This document shows, one piece after another, positions 1 through 7,543 of a stretch of DNA of 11,060 nucleotides (positions are counted from its first letter, which is position 1; every line of letters starts with the position of its first letter). The stretch covers positions 1 through 11,060 of the forward strand of contig JALNQF010000918.1 in the NCBI GenBank assembly GCA_028456385.1, in the 5' to 3' direction. Origin of the DNA: Ophiosphaerella korrae (taxonomy: Eukaryota > Ascomycota > Dothideomycetes > Pleosporales > Phaeosphaeriaceae). The notes under the pieces are model-generated. The model saw only the letters and a list, made by a program, of their open reading frames with translations. It did not search any database and was not told where the DNA came from. Position numbers and translations under genes: made by a program.

Positions 1-191
1 GTGGATAACAAGCAGGATGAAGACAACAAGGGTGATAAGGATGTTAACGAGTTTATTAATGCGGGTGGAGGAGTAGAAGGAGATAAATTTGTCACCGGTT
101 TTTTGCTGGAGTTCGGGGGTGCGGAAGTATTTCTGCTCGCCATGTTAGTACACTTACTGTCTCTTGATCCATCGTCAAGAAAACCCTTCAT
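1..191 (-). CDS. Competing open frame on the minus strand, partial
   Basis: Reading the complement from an ATG at 191-189, the frame stays open to the window edge (63 codons, no stop seen). The predicted product is rich in Ser, Pro, Thr and Asn, as a disordered N-terminus might be, with a second Met at about codon 17. No domain is recognisable. It overlaps the plus-strand frame almost completely, so at most one of the two is likely to be real. The un-mutated composition would permit a host gene here. Confidence 0.15.
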   Translation of the reverse strand, partial: MKGFLDDGSRDSKCTNMASRNTSAPPNSSKKPVTNLSPSTPPPALINSLTSLSPLLSSSCLLS

Positions 192-228
192 TTTACTGTA
201 TGCGGTAACTTGCTTTCTGTTACACTAG
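1..228 (+). CDS. Short open frame, hypothetical protein (possibly the 3' end of a longer ORF)
   Basis: An open frame of 75 codons runs from a GTG at the window edge to a TAG at 226-228. The frame is open at base 1, so the true start may lie outside the window. The first 30 residues are rich in Asp, Lys, Asn and Gly; the second half is hydrophobic (a Leu/Phe/Ala stretch around residues 34-52 and another near 62-74) and could hold one or two membrane segments. I recognise no family. Composition is normal and un-mutated, unlike the transposon DNA to the right. The opposite strand is also open over much of this stretch, so coding potential on either strand is uncertain. It may be the last exon of a real gene or chance. 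Confidence 0.2.
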   Translation: MDNKQDEDNKGDKDVNEFINAGGGVEGDKFVTGFLLEFGGAEVFLLAMLVHLLSLDPSSRKPFILLYAVTCFLLH

Positions 229-357
229 CTATGTTGGGGCTATTAATAGTCTTTGGGACAAGCATGCGCCCCCTTCCGCCTATTCGTCACTCAATATGTT
301 CTCGTCAACCAAGTCGACTCGGGACTGCGCAAAATGCACGATAACTCAGCCTAACAC
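229..357. other. Unique-looking spacer, no gene seen
   Basis: Balanced base composition with ordinary CA and TG content, so not visibly RIP-mutated. I see no open frame of note, tRNA or repeat. It ends at the putative TA target site (358-359) of the DNA transposon to the right. Confidence 0.4.
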
Positions 358-359
358 TA

Positions 360-400
360 ACGTGTCTGTGCGCGTGATGCGCATGTTCGCGTGATGCGCA
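360..400. repeat. Probable terminal repeat of the DNA transposon, with a 13-bp direct repeat
   Basis: The 13-mer cgcgtgatgcgca occurs at 371-383 and again at 388-400, a 17-base period, just inside the putative TA target site. Iterated motifs close to the terminus are typical of transposase-binding ends in Fot1/mariner-like elements. The matching inverted end is outside the window, so the terminal inverted repeat itself cannot be confirmed here. Confidence 0.45.
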
Positions 401-511
401 CCCCCTACTAAAGTCGCGATCTTAAAGATGAGGCTGCAGAGCCACACACAATTGCTATTATTACGAGATTTTGTAGTAGAGTAGTAACTAGAGACTTACA
501 AGTAATATAGA
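401..511 (-). other. 3' untranslated tail of the DNA transposon
   Basis: Sequence between the transposase stop codon (512-514) and the probable terminal repeat. It is only lightly mutated, with normal CA/TG content. No other feature is seen. Confidence 0.4.
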
Positions 512-1191
512 CTATCTGAATTTTGCTAGGAGGCCGACGTTGCGGCTAGAGCGAGTAGTTTTGAGTGGAACTGCTGATGCAGCTGCTAGAGACTCCTTAC
601 TACCTACAGCATTAACTGCCTGTTTGCTACGCTTGTTCCTCTAAGTAGATAAACTTAAAGCCTTCCTCTTCTACCTCTAGCTAGGTTGTATAGAGTTCTT
701 AGTGTTAATAGCTGCGCGCTAGGCTGCGCGCTAAGCTACCTTCTCTACCCTCTCCTTCTTCCTTACTAACTTAGCTACCTCTTGCGCTACACACTTCTCC
801 TTAGCTAGCTTCTTCTTATATTAGTAAGTAGCCTATTATAGCTCTCTCCTCTTAGCCTTTTAAACTTTCTCCTACTCTTTCTCTTACTCTTCTACTTTCT
901 TATAATAGTAAGCCTCTCTTACTTTACGTAGTAACTAGAAGATAGCCTTACTATAGTACTCTAGATAAAGCTATCTATCTACTTCTAGTTACTATTACAA
1001 AGGCTTAATAGTAATATAGAGCTCTAGCTCTTATTAGCTAGTAAGTAATTAAACTATTTAAAGATCTTATTAATATTTCTTAGCTAGATACTTATAGCTT
1101 TAAATAACTTAAATATTATTAAAGATTTAAAAGTTTTTATCTAGGCTTACTAAAAGAGTAGAAAGAAGTTACCTTTACTAACTAAGATAAA
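512..1191 (-). pseudogene. Transposase C-terminus, Fot1/pogo-like DDE family, RIP-degraded and truncated
   Basis: Read on the minus strand in one frame without indels, ending in TAG at 514-512. The last residues (TTRSSRNVG-LLAKFR) match the Arg-rich ...RGRNVxLPxKFR tail common to fungal Fot1/pogo transposases. Before it lies a long Lys/Glu/Arg/Ala-rich helical stretch (KKKLAKEK, an RAA-RAA repeat, then INTKNS and KRSKQ), also typical of this family's tail after the DDE domain. The catalytic domain is not in this segment. About 600-512 reads nearly clean, but further upstream there are many in-frame TAG/TAA at what look like Gln codons. The frame is broken at 1191 by insertion of retrotransposon B. 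Upstream of about codon -150 from the stop the match to known families is weak, so the family assignment rests mainly on the last ~130 residues. Confidence 0.6.
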
Positions 1192-1280
1192 TGTAATAGG
1201 GTAGCCTATCGTTAACTACAAGCAACTTCTTAGTGTAGGGGGTTAGTAGATTAGAAGATAATATTAGAAGTTTATATATT
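1192..1280 (-). repeat. Left fragment of element B's 3' LTR
   Basis: Starts TGTAATAGG, the complement of an LTR 3' end reading CCTATTACA. The stretch around 1240-1275 (ggttagtagattagaag...) aligns with the complement of element A's LTR near its 3' end (positions about 1625-1675 of A). The match resumes at 8327 with the next LTR bases (aatctataat...ctataaataat), so A split this LTR at 1280/8327. The left outer boundary is the point where homology to the DNA transposon stops. The 5 bases before it (1187-1191, ATAAA) would be B's target duplication; the partner is off-window. Confidence 0.75.
1276..1280. repeat. Left target-site duplication of element A
   Basis: ATATT immediately before the 5' LTR; its partner after the 3' LTR is GTATT (8322-8326). 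The single mismatch is T-G to T-A in context, which is exactly a RIP transition (CpA to TpA on the other strand), so the duplication was perfect before RIP. Confidence 0.8.
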
Positions 1281-1712
1281 TGTTACAACAGTAACAAGAG
1301 AAATATAGATAGAACTAATTAGCCCTATAACTAAAGGATTAAGTTCTTATAAACACGAAGAATACAAACTTAATTAGGAAACTACATATAATTAGGATAC
1401 CTAAAAGGTAATCTATAATCTATAGGCTCTTAGTAATAATAGATTATAGATTAAAGTAATCTATAATCTATTGCTCTTAGTAGTAATAGATTAATAGATT
1501 AGGGCAAGTATATAGTTAGTAGCGATGCGCATTATTAAGATAGTATTAGTAATTTAATTATTAACTATAAGCGATAATATAAAGATAGTTGCGAAATATC
1601 TTTTATTATTTATAGCCTATTGTAGATTATAACACAAGCTTTTGTTATTACTTCCTAATCTACTAATACCTATTTAGGCTATTAGGAAGTTAACCCTAGT
1701 AAGCCTATTATA
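1281..1712 (+). repeat. 5' LTR of element A
   Basis: Begins TGTTAC and ends CTATTATA; the usual terminal TG...CA has become TG...TA through RIP (element B keeps ACA at the same place). By hand comparison it differs from the 3' LTR at 15 of 432 positions, all transitions, no indels. At 11 of these the 5' copy holds the C or G. A TATAAA at 1348-1353 could have been the promoter, but in DNA this A+T-rich that is weak evidence. It carries the iterated 15-bp palindrome units described separately. Confidence 0.92.
1409..1471. repeat. Iterated 15-bp inverted/direct repeat in the LTR
   Basis: The unit taatctataatctat occurs at 1409-1423, inverted at 1439-1453 (15-base loop), and direct again at 1457-1471; a looser relative lies at 1486-1500. 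The 3' LTR has the same set at 8018-8032, 8048-8062 and 8066-8080. The first two units could form a hairpin. Such clusters in the 5' half of an LTR may be U3 regulatory repeats; no factor is identified. Confidence 0.75.
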
Positions 1713-1773
1713 CCTTGCTAATTTAGTTATTACAAGAAGCGAAGCGTAAGTAGCGTATAGTCTAGCTAATACA
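1713..1773 (+). other. Leader between 5' LTR and gag; primer binding site not identified
   Basis: Reverse transcription would prime just downstream of 1712. No TGG-starting tRNA 3'-end complement is visible. RIP turns TGG into TAG or TAA, so a TAG such as the one at about 1727 might hide it, but I cannot assign a tRNA. The start of gag is placed after this leader. Confidence 0.4.
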
Positions 1774-1899
1774 ATAGTAGAAAGCTTAAAAAGTAAAGCC
1801 CCTAGTAGTAGTTATAAGTTAGATAGTACTATATAGGAAATAATCAAGGACTATATAAATAAACTAATTAACAATAAAGAAGATATAAAGATAGTAATT

Positions 1900-2560
1900 A
1901 AAGTATTAGAAACGTAGAATAAGGAACTACAAGACTACTTAAAATAAAATAAAGTACAAATTAAAGCTATTATTATAGGCTAGAACTAGATAGAACTAAT
2001 TACCTAACGACTAAAAATAAGCGCAATAAAGAAACTACCTAAGATACCTATCTTTAAAAAGTTTAATAGAATAAGAGAGAAATTAAGACTCTTTATAGTA
2101 TTAGTATAACTCTAGATAGATATATAAGTACTATACTTTAATATAGAAGAAAAAAAGGTAATATATATTAGACTACACCTTAAAGAAGACGTAATAAGAT
2201 AGTACAAGCCTTACTAGATAGACTATACGACGTACTCTCTAATAACCTAGAAAGATAAAACTAGAGCTATTTTTAGAAGTTATAAATACTTTACTAAACA
2301 AATAAGAGTAGTATTTAGAGATATAGATATTACTTAATAAGCTAAAGAGAAACTTAAGAGGCTTATGTAAAGTAAGAGTATCTTAGAATACGTATTATAA
2401 TTTAAATAACTAAGCTAAAATATAGAATAGAACGAATTAGCCCTTATATTACGATTTAAATAAGGACTAAACGTAAAAATTTAATACGAAATAATATATA
2501 TAGAAAAACCTAGAACACTAGAAGCTCTAAAATAGTAAGTAACTTAAATTAACAACAACC
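1900..2560 (+). pseudogene. Gag capsid-like region
   Basis: Frame 1 reads a Retrotrans_gag-like pattern: KIPIFKKFNR then a REKLRLF stretch (2041-2090), an acidic/basic helical middle, and toward the end a segment of the type SILEYVL-FK-LS...ALILRFK-GL (about 2378-2470). The latter resembles the conserved ...VxEYxxxFxxLxxx...F..GL motif of Ty3/gypsy Gag. Gag packages the element RNA into virus-like particles in the cytoplasm. Many in-frame stops lie at probable Gln/Trp sites. Assignment is by motif pattern and by position before the zinc knuckles. Confidence 0.75.
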
Positions 2561-2676
2561 TTTAAGAATAGAAAAAGAATAAGTATAGCGACTAAACTAA
2601 AAACAAGGACGCTAGAGACTTTATAATCCTAGACGCAAATAAGGATAAAAAGAAGAAAAAGAATAAAAATATTACG

Positions 2677-2787
2677 TATTTTAACTATAGTAAAAAAGGC
2701 TACTATGTAAAAGATTACTAATCTTAGAAGAAAAAAGATATAGTATATTATAAATATAGAAAACTAGGATACTATACAAAAGACTAT
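2677..2787 (+). pseudogene. Two degraded CCHC zinc knuckles of nucleocapsid
   Basis: Two copies of C-X2-C-X4-H-X4-C with zinc ligands replaced by Tyr. Knuckle 1: Tyr at 2677, 2686, 2701 and 2716, residues YFNYSKKGYYVKDY. Knuckle 2: Tyr at 2746, 2755, 2770 and 2785, residues YYKYRKLGYYTKDY. The spacing is exact in both, and every Tyr codon (TAT/TAC) is one RIP transition from Cys (TGT/TGC) or His (CAT/CAC). These knuckles would bind element RNA. All eight ligands are lost. Confidence 0.9.
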
Positions 2788-2879
2788 AGAAGTAAGGACT
2801 ATAAGAAAGATAAAGAAACTTAGTTAAAAACAACTAAGAAAAAGAAGGAAATACTATAAGTATAGGCTAAACCTTAGAA

Positions 2880-3960
2880 GAAGGTAGCTAGGAGTAAAGA
2901 AATATAACACGTAATACTCTATTAGACCTTTTATTACAAAGACAACTACTATATATACTATTCTAGTAAAGAGAGAGTAAGATACTTCCTATAAAAAGGA
3001 AATAAAGTAGTAGTAATAAAAGAAAGAATAAAAGTATAGCTAGAAGAAATAGCGTATATAATAGACTTACTAATAGAAGACTTAGAAGGGGAAGAGCCCT
3101 AGAACCTATTAATCTAGGTTAAAGAACTAGCACTAGATAAAGAGACTACTATAGCTTCTTCTAAAGGACTATAAGAAAGTAAAAAATAGGTTAGTATAAG
3201 AGGTATAGAGTACGCCTAACTAGATATATATAGCTATAATAGCTATACAATAATAGATATAGAGTAATAAAATAAGGAATAGAAGTTTATTTAGAAATAC
3301 TTACTAGTTATAAGTATAGAAGAAGTATACGAAGACTAGAAAGAACGTAATTCTAAAGAGATAAAGTTTATACTATTTTAAGAATAGATAAAATAATATA
3401 TAGTTATAGTAAGAAGGATACCTATATAGAAAGAATAGTAGTACCTTATAAGAAAGACGTAATAGATTAATAAAGCCTATATACTAAGAGTACTAGTAGC
3501 GTACTATATCCTAATAATAGAAATACCTAGTAAAGATAAATACTAGGAAAGAGATAACAAAATAATAAACCTAAAACATCTAGTACACTTTAAGGTATTA
3601 TAGATATTATACCTAGAGAAGAATTATATAATATATAGAAACTCTAAAGTAAATAATAAAGTATAGCTTATAAGAAGAAGAGGCTATAACTATATAAGAG
3701 TAATTCTAGTAGAAGATATCTAAAGATAAGAAATTACACCTAAAGAAGGTTACGTAGTAATAAGGCCTAGACTAAAACTACCTAAGAAATACGTCTAAGG
3801 AAGACTATAGTATAAATATAAGTACAATAAATATCTAAAATACAAAGAATATAAACTTAAAATAGGGCTATAGCCCTAGAAAGATAGATAATTTATAAAA
3901 ATACTTAAGTAAGAAAAGCTACAAGGTATAAGAGGCCTATATATTATAAAGATAAGTACT
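2880..3960 (+). pseudogene. Long spacer between nucleocapsid and protease
   Basis: About 360 codons in the same frame as gag and pol, without a domain I can name. Near its start (about 2926-2990) is a Tyr-rich motif, TFYYKDNYYIYYSSKE, that reads like a former Cys/His cluster of the type found in this position in some fungal gypsy polyproteins (recollection of the family, not checked). The rest is charged and mostly hydrophilic. The spacer is long compared with typical Ty3-like elements, where protease closely follows the knuckles. Confidence 0.6.
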
Positions 3961-3975
3961 TATTAAAGAAAGAAA

Positions 3976-4230
3976 GTATAATTAATAATTAATAGTAGAG
4001 CTACAAGAAACTTTATATTAAAGAAGTTTGTAGAAATATAAGGAATAAGGTATATAACAAAGAAATATCCTTAACAATTAAGTACGATTAAAGGAAAACT
4101 ATTCTAAGAACCTATTAGATTCGAAACAGTTCTCTCTATATTAAAACTAGAAGGAATAACAATTAAAAATATAGTTATAGATATAATAACAATTAATAAC
4201 AAATAAGATATAATACTAGGAATACTATAG
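3976..4230 (+). pseudogene. Aspartic protease domain, active site lost
   Basis: The retropepsin signature reads LIINSRATRNFI at about 3982-4017. The catalytic Asp of the D-S/T-G-A triplet is AAT (Asn) at 3991-3993 and the following Gly is AGA (Arg) at 3997-3999, each one RIP step from GAT and GGA. The C-terminal protease motif DIILGIL-L is at 4207-4230. The enzyme would cleave the polyprotein inside the particle. Confidence 0.85.
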
Positions 4231-4479
4231 TTATAAATAACTAACCTATACATTAATTAGAGAACGGGAAAAATTAACTACTAGAAAATAGACACGTTAA
4301 AGGCTAACATAAACACCTATAAGGGAGAATTCCTAGAAGAATATAAGAAATAGGAAAAATAGCTTATAGAAACTAAAGATTACCTTCTAGAATATTAACT
4401 ATAGGACTTAGCGATAGACCTAAAAGAAGACAAAGACGTAAGATAGAGTCTAGTCTATAGAAAAATAGAAGAAGAATTT

Positions 4480-5020
4480 AAGATTAAACAAACGTTTATT
4501 AAAAAAGTACTAAAGAAAGGATAGATATAAGAATCTAAGTCCTTAGTAGTATACAAACTTATATTTATAGATAAAAAGAGAATAAGTAATAAAAGACTTT
4601 ACGTAGATTTTAGAAAGACTAACGTAATTATAAATAAGAACTAATACCCCTTACTATAAATAGACGTAATATAGGATAGACTACGAAAAGTAAGAATCTT
4701 TATAAAACTAGATATCTAGAACGCCTACTACTAGATTAGAATTAAGAAAGGCAATAAGTAGAAAATAGTATTTAGAACACAATATAAACTATATAAATAC
4801 CTAGTTATACTCTTTAGCTTAATAAACGCACTAGCAGCCTTCTAAGAAAGAATAAATATAGTACTAAGAGAGTACTTAGATGTATTTATATTTGTATACC
4901 TAGACAATATCCTTATATTCTTAGAAATAGAAGAAGAATACGTATAATACGTATATAAAGTGCTAGAAAAACTAGTAGAAAGTAAACTATTTCTTAAAAT
5001 AAGAAAATGTAAATTCTATA
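4480..5020 (+). pseudogene. Reverse transcriptase domain
   Basis: Conserved RT blocks follow in order: IDKKRISNKRLYVDFRKTN (about 4567-4623), KLD with the first catalytic Asp intact at 4711-4713, FRTQYKLYKYLV around 4768-4806, a degraded PFGL-NA block at about 4807-4835, and the YxDD box at 4897-4908. The box reads YLDN: the last Asp is AAT at 4906-4908. A downstream PLE/thumb-like stretch with FLRFII follows. The catalytic loss and many stops make it inactive. RT would copy element RNA into cDNA. Confidence 0.93.
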
Positions 5021-5334
5021 TAAAAGAAATAGACTTCCTTAGATTTATTATAGAACTAGGAAAAATCAAGATTAATCTAGAAAAAATTAGATTAATTAAC
5101 GAATAGCTAACACCTAAGAACCTAAAGGAGGTATAACAATTTTATAGCCTAGCTAACTTTTGTAGAAAGTTAATAGTAGGATAGTCTAAAGATATAGAAC
5201 TAATAATAAAGCTTATAAAAAAGAATATACTATTTAAATAGATAAGAGAATGTAATAAAGTATTTAATAAGATTAAAAAGAAATTTATAGAAAACCTAGT
5301 TATTAGAATATATAACCTAGACCTACTAGTAATA

Positions 5335-5580
5335 GTAAAAACAGACGTATCTAACTTAGTCTATAGAATAGTACTAATACAAGAAGACCTAAAGACTAAA
5401 AAAGAATACTTAGTTAAATACTTCTCTAAAAAGATAAAAATAGTAGAACTTAACTACTAGATCTATAACAAAGAGATACTAGCAATCTATAAAGTATTTA
5501 AATAATAGAGAGTATACCTATAAAGAGTAAAATACTAAATAAAGGTCTATATAGACTATTAGAATCTTATAAGATTTATA
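5335..5580 (+). pseudogene. RNase H domain
   Basis: VKTDVSNLV at about 5335-5361 matches the gypsy RNase H start, with the first catalytic Asp kept at 5344-5346. YFSKKI...VELNY at about 5419-5457 and IYNKEILAI at 5461-5487 match the YFSKKLxxxExNYxxxxKELLAI block; Asn at 5467-5469 replaces the usual Asp. The domain would degrade the RNA strand of the RNA/DNA hybrid. Same frame as RT. Confidence 0.88.
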
Positions 5581-5940
5581 CTAAATAAAGAACTAATATA
5601 ACAATATATAAGATAGTAGGAATTCCTATTAATATTTAATATAGAAATTATATATATAAAAGAGAAAGACAACTAATTTATAGATACCCTTAGTAGAAGA
5701 CTAGACTTATAAAAAGAAGTAAGCGCTACTAGTATAGTTTTAGTTAAAAATAAGAAAGGATATTTAGTCCTAAATACACTTAAAATAGCTATAACACTTA
5801 AAAGAATAAGTAGTAAGCTAGATAAATAGATTTAGAAAACAACGCAAGAAGTATCTAAAGAGATAAAAAAACTAGAAACCTAAGAAGGACTAGTATAAGC
5901 CTACAGAAGAATATATATCCTAAGGAAGATCTAAAGGGAA

Positions 5941-6540
5941 TTTATATAACAATTTTATAAATTACTAGTATATAGCTACTAAGGTATTAAAAAAACATTA
6001 GATAGACTATTACGAGAATATTACATCCTAAAAGCAAGATAACTAGTAATAGAAGTACTACAAGATTGTATAGAGTATTAGAAGAATAAGTATAATAGAT
6101 ATATACTATATAGGATACTATAACTAGTAGAAGTACTAGAATAACTATAAGGAGTTATTATAATAGACTTTATTACGAAGCTACCTAAGTTAAAAGACTT
6201 AATATTAGGAGTTAAGTATAATAGAATTCTAATAATAGTAGATAAGCTTATAAAGTACTTATACTTTAGACTATATAAAGAAAAAAGTAGAATAGAGATT
6301 ACTATATACTAAGTTCTAGGAACTATAATTAGTTAATATAAACTACTAGACAAGATTATTATAGATAAAGATGTAAGATTTATATTAAAACTATAGGGAA
6401 CAATAATAGTATAATTAGGAGTTAAATATATAATATCTACTACATACTACCTATAAATAGATAGATAATTAGAAAGAATAAACTAGATAGTAGAATAGTA
6501 CCTAAGATGTTATCTTAACTACAACTAGAATAATTAGGTA
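5941..6540 (+). pseudogene. Integrase: HHCC zinc finger and DDE core
   Basis: The HHCC finger has spacing H-X6-H-X29-C-X2-C: former His at 5956-5958 (TAT) and 5977-5979 (TAC), Cys kept at 6067-6069 (TGT) and lost at 6076-6078 (TAT). Core: Asp at 6166-6168 in IDFITKLPK, Asp at 6364-6366 in IDKDVRF, and Glu at 6472-6474 in LERIN, giving D-X65-D-X35-E, the canonical retroviral integrase arrangement. All three acidic residues survive, although the frame has stops. Integrase inserts the cDNA and leaves the 5-bp target duplication seen at 1276 and 8322. Confidence 0.93.
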
Positions 6541-6789
6541 TAGTTACTACCTATAGTATAGTTAGTATATAATAGCGTAAAGAATATAATAATAAGAATA
6601 TTACTCTTCTTTATAAACTATAAATTTAACTCTAGTGTATATAGAATACTAAGACTAGAGACATCTTAGTTCCTAAAAGGAGAAAACTTCGCTAATAGAC
6701 TTAAAGATATACATAATTAATTAAGACAAGATATAGAATTCCTATATAATTAAATAGCAAAGTACTATAATAAGAAATATAAAGAGGGA

Positions 6790-6990
6790 CCTTAATTTAG
6801 AAAGAGAGAAAAAGTATAGTTAGTATAAAAAAATATTAAGAGTAAGAGACTAAGTTTAAAATTAGACTACGTTAAGATAAGACTATATAAAATTAAGAAA
6901 GAAGTTACGCTAGTTATATTTAAATTAAAGCTACTAAATAAAATAAGGATATACCTAACTTTCTATATAGTACTACTTAAGATAGTACTA
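6790..6990 (+). pseudogene. GPY/F-like C-terminal integrase module
   Basis: Frame 1 reads KLDYVKIRLYKIKKEV (6862-6909), where RLY at 6880-6888 is one RIP step per codon from GPY, followed by LKLLNKIRIYLTFYIVLLK, the pattern of the ...HPxFHVSxLK end of the module. It is characteristic of chromovirus integrases. Confidence 0.75.
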
Positions 6991-7050
6991 TAAAACGTAG
7001 AACTACTAGTATATAAAGTAGATACGTATAGAGAATAAGAAGAATAAGAA

Positions 7051-7197
7051 GTTAAAAAAATCCTAGTATACTAGTTCTATAATAGTAAGAACTACTACCT
7101 AGTAAAATAGATAGGTATAGATAAAAAAGGACAACTATAGGAAGAAATATAGGAACTAGAAAATAATCTTAACTACTCTAAGAAATTAGAGGACTTC
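7051..7197 (+). pseudogene. C-terminal chromodomain
   Basis: Residues VKKILVY-FYNSKNYYLVK-IGIDKKGQL-EE...LENNLNYSKKLEDF match the chromodomain pattern: V-x-K-I-L, then YLVKW, then W-E, then a closing helix ending in F. The Trp after YLVK and the one before EE are now TAG. Chromodomains bind methylated histone tails and bias insertion to heterochromatin, which fits the nested setting. Element B has the same domain at 9341-9487. Confidence 0.85.
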
Positions 7198-7543
7198 TAA
7201 AGTTAAAACTTTCTAGAACGCCTAGTAGTAAACTAAGAGAACTAAGAGAACTAATATTACTATTACTAGATAGAGAGATAATAGGAGCGCCTAACGTAGG
7301 ACCTACTATAGTAACACTAAATACCTTATCTAAGTCTAGCTTAGCTTCTAGAGCTACTAACTACTTAGCTAATTTCTTATTATTTAACGCCTTTATCTTA
7401 TAAAGATAAGAGAGATAAGCTTAATTCTTTACTAGCTTACTCTACGTAAGCTCCTAGATCTACTTATACTTAGCTTTAGCCTCTATAATTTAAGATAGTA
7501 ATTTCTCTTAAGCTTAGTTAATAGCTCTCCCTATTATTATTAA
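7196..7543 (-). pseudogene. Antisense reading frame shared with element B, possible accessory gene
   Basis: On the minus strand, codons with first base at 7543, 7540 and so on read ...GRAIN-A-EKLLS-IIEAKAKYK..., then YKIKALNNKKLAK, LEAKLDLDKVF, GPTLGAPII and LLLGVLESFNF (dashes mark TAA/TAG). The same frame in element B (9010-9342, plus) reads GQAIN-A-EILLL-LIEAKAKYK, YKIKAYNNAKLSK, LEAKIDFKDT and LLLSSLESFNF, with stops at the same Gln-like places. The composition (Lys, Glu, Ala, Leu, probable Gln) suggests a coiled coil. The frame runs opposite to pol and overlaps its last codons. I recognise no family. Some sense frames are also partly conserved between A and B, so the coding strand is not proven. 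Confidence 0.5.
7231..7255. repeat. 9-bp tandem repeat
   Basis: aactaagag is repeated at 7231-7239 and 7240-7248 with a partial third unit to 7255. It lies just after the pol stop; element B lacks an obvious equivalent. Confidence 0.7.

Larger units (their letters stand above)
360..1191 (-). mobile_element. 3' part of a Fot1/pogo-like (Tc1/mariner) DNA transposon, interrupted by a retrotransposon
   Basis: The stretch holds a minus-strand transposase C-terminus (512-1191) followed by about 150 bases of 3' untranslated and terminal sequence. The outer edge is placed at 360 because a TA dinucleotide (358-359), the target duplication used by Tc1/mariner elements, abuts a GC-rich, internally repeated terminus. 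The other end is not in this segment: the element is cut at 1191/1192 by retrotransposon B, and its remainder should resume beyond B's far LTR, outside the window. Mutation load rises steeply from left (nearly intact) to right (heavily RIP-mutated). The family call rests on the transposase tail; the exact left boundary is inferred. Confidence 0.6.
1774..7200 (+). pseudogene. gag-pol polyprotein of element A, killed by RIP
   Basis: A single register (frame 1) of about 1,808 codons encodes all retrotransposon domains with no frameshift between gag and pol. The start is placed at the ATA at 1774-1776, probably a RIP-altered ATG, because residues from there read like a Gag N-terminus (VESLKSKAPSSS). 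The last chromodomain residues (KKLEDF) are followed by TAA at 7198-7200, either the true stop or a former Gln codon. In-frame TAA and TAG are scattered throughout, with no TGA seen, as expected when CAA/CAG/TGG mutate. Diagnostic replacements are Cys to Tyr and His to Tyr in zinc sites, Asp to Asn in protease and RT, and Gly to Arg. Gag would form the particle, protease mature it, RT/RNase H copy RNA, integrase insert the DNA, and the chromodomain direct it to modified chromatin. Confidence 0.93.

Noticed and set aside
1348..1353. TATAAA in the LTR as the element promoter.
   Set aside because: TATA-like strings are everywhere in RIP-mutated DNA. It may be the ancestral promoter, but the sequence alone does not single it out.
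1409..1500. Repeated units with spacers in the LTR as a CRISPR array.
   Set aside because: Only three A+T-rich units, one inverted, unequal spacing, and present in both LTRs; it is a eukaryotic retrotransposon repeat.
1774..7200. In-frame TAA/TAG throughout a recognisable polyprotein could suggest a recoded genetic code.
   Set aside because: The same transition also turns Cys and His ligands to Tyr and catalytic Asp to Asn, and LTR copies differ only by transitions. RIP explains all of it; recoding would not change catalytic residues.
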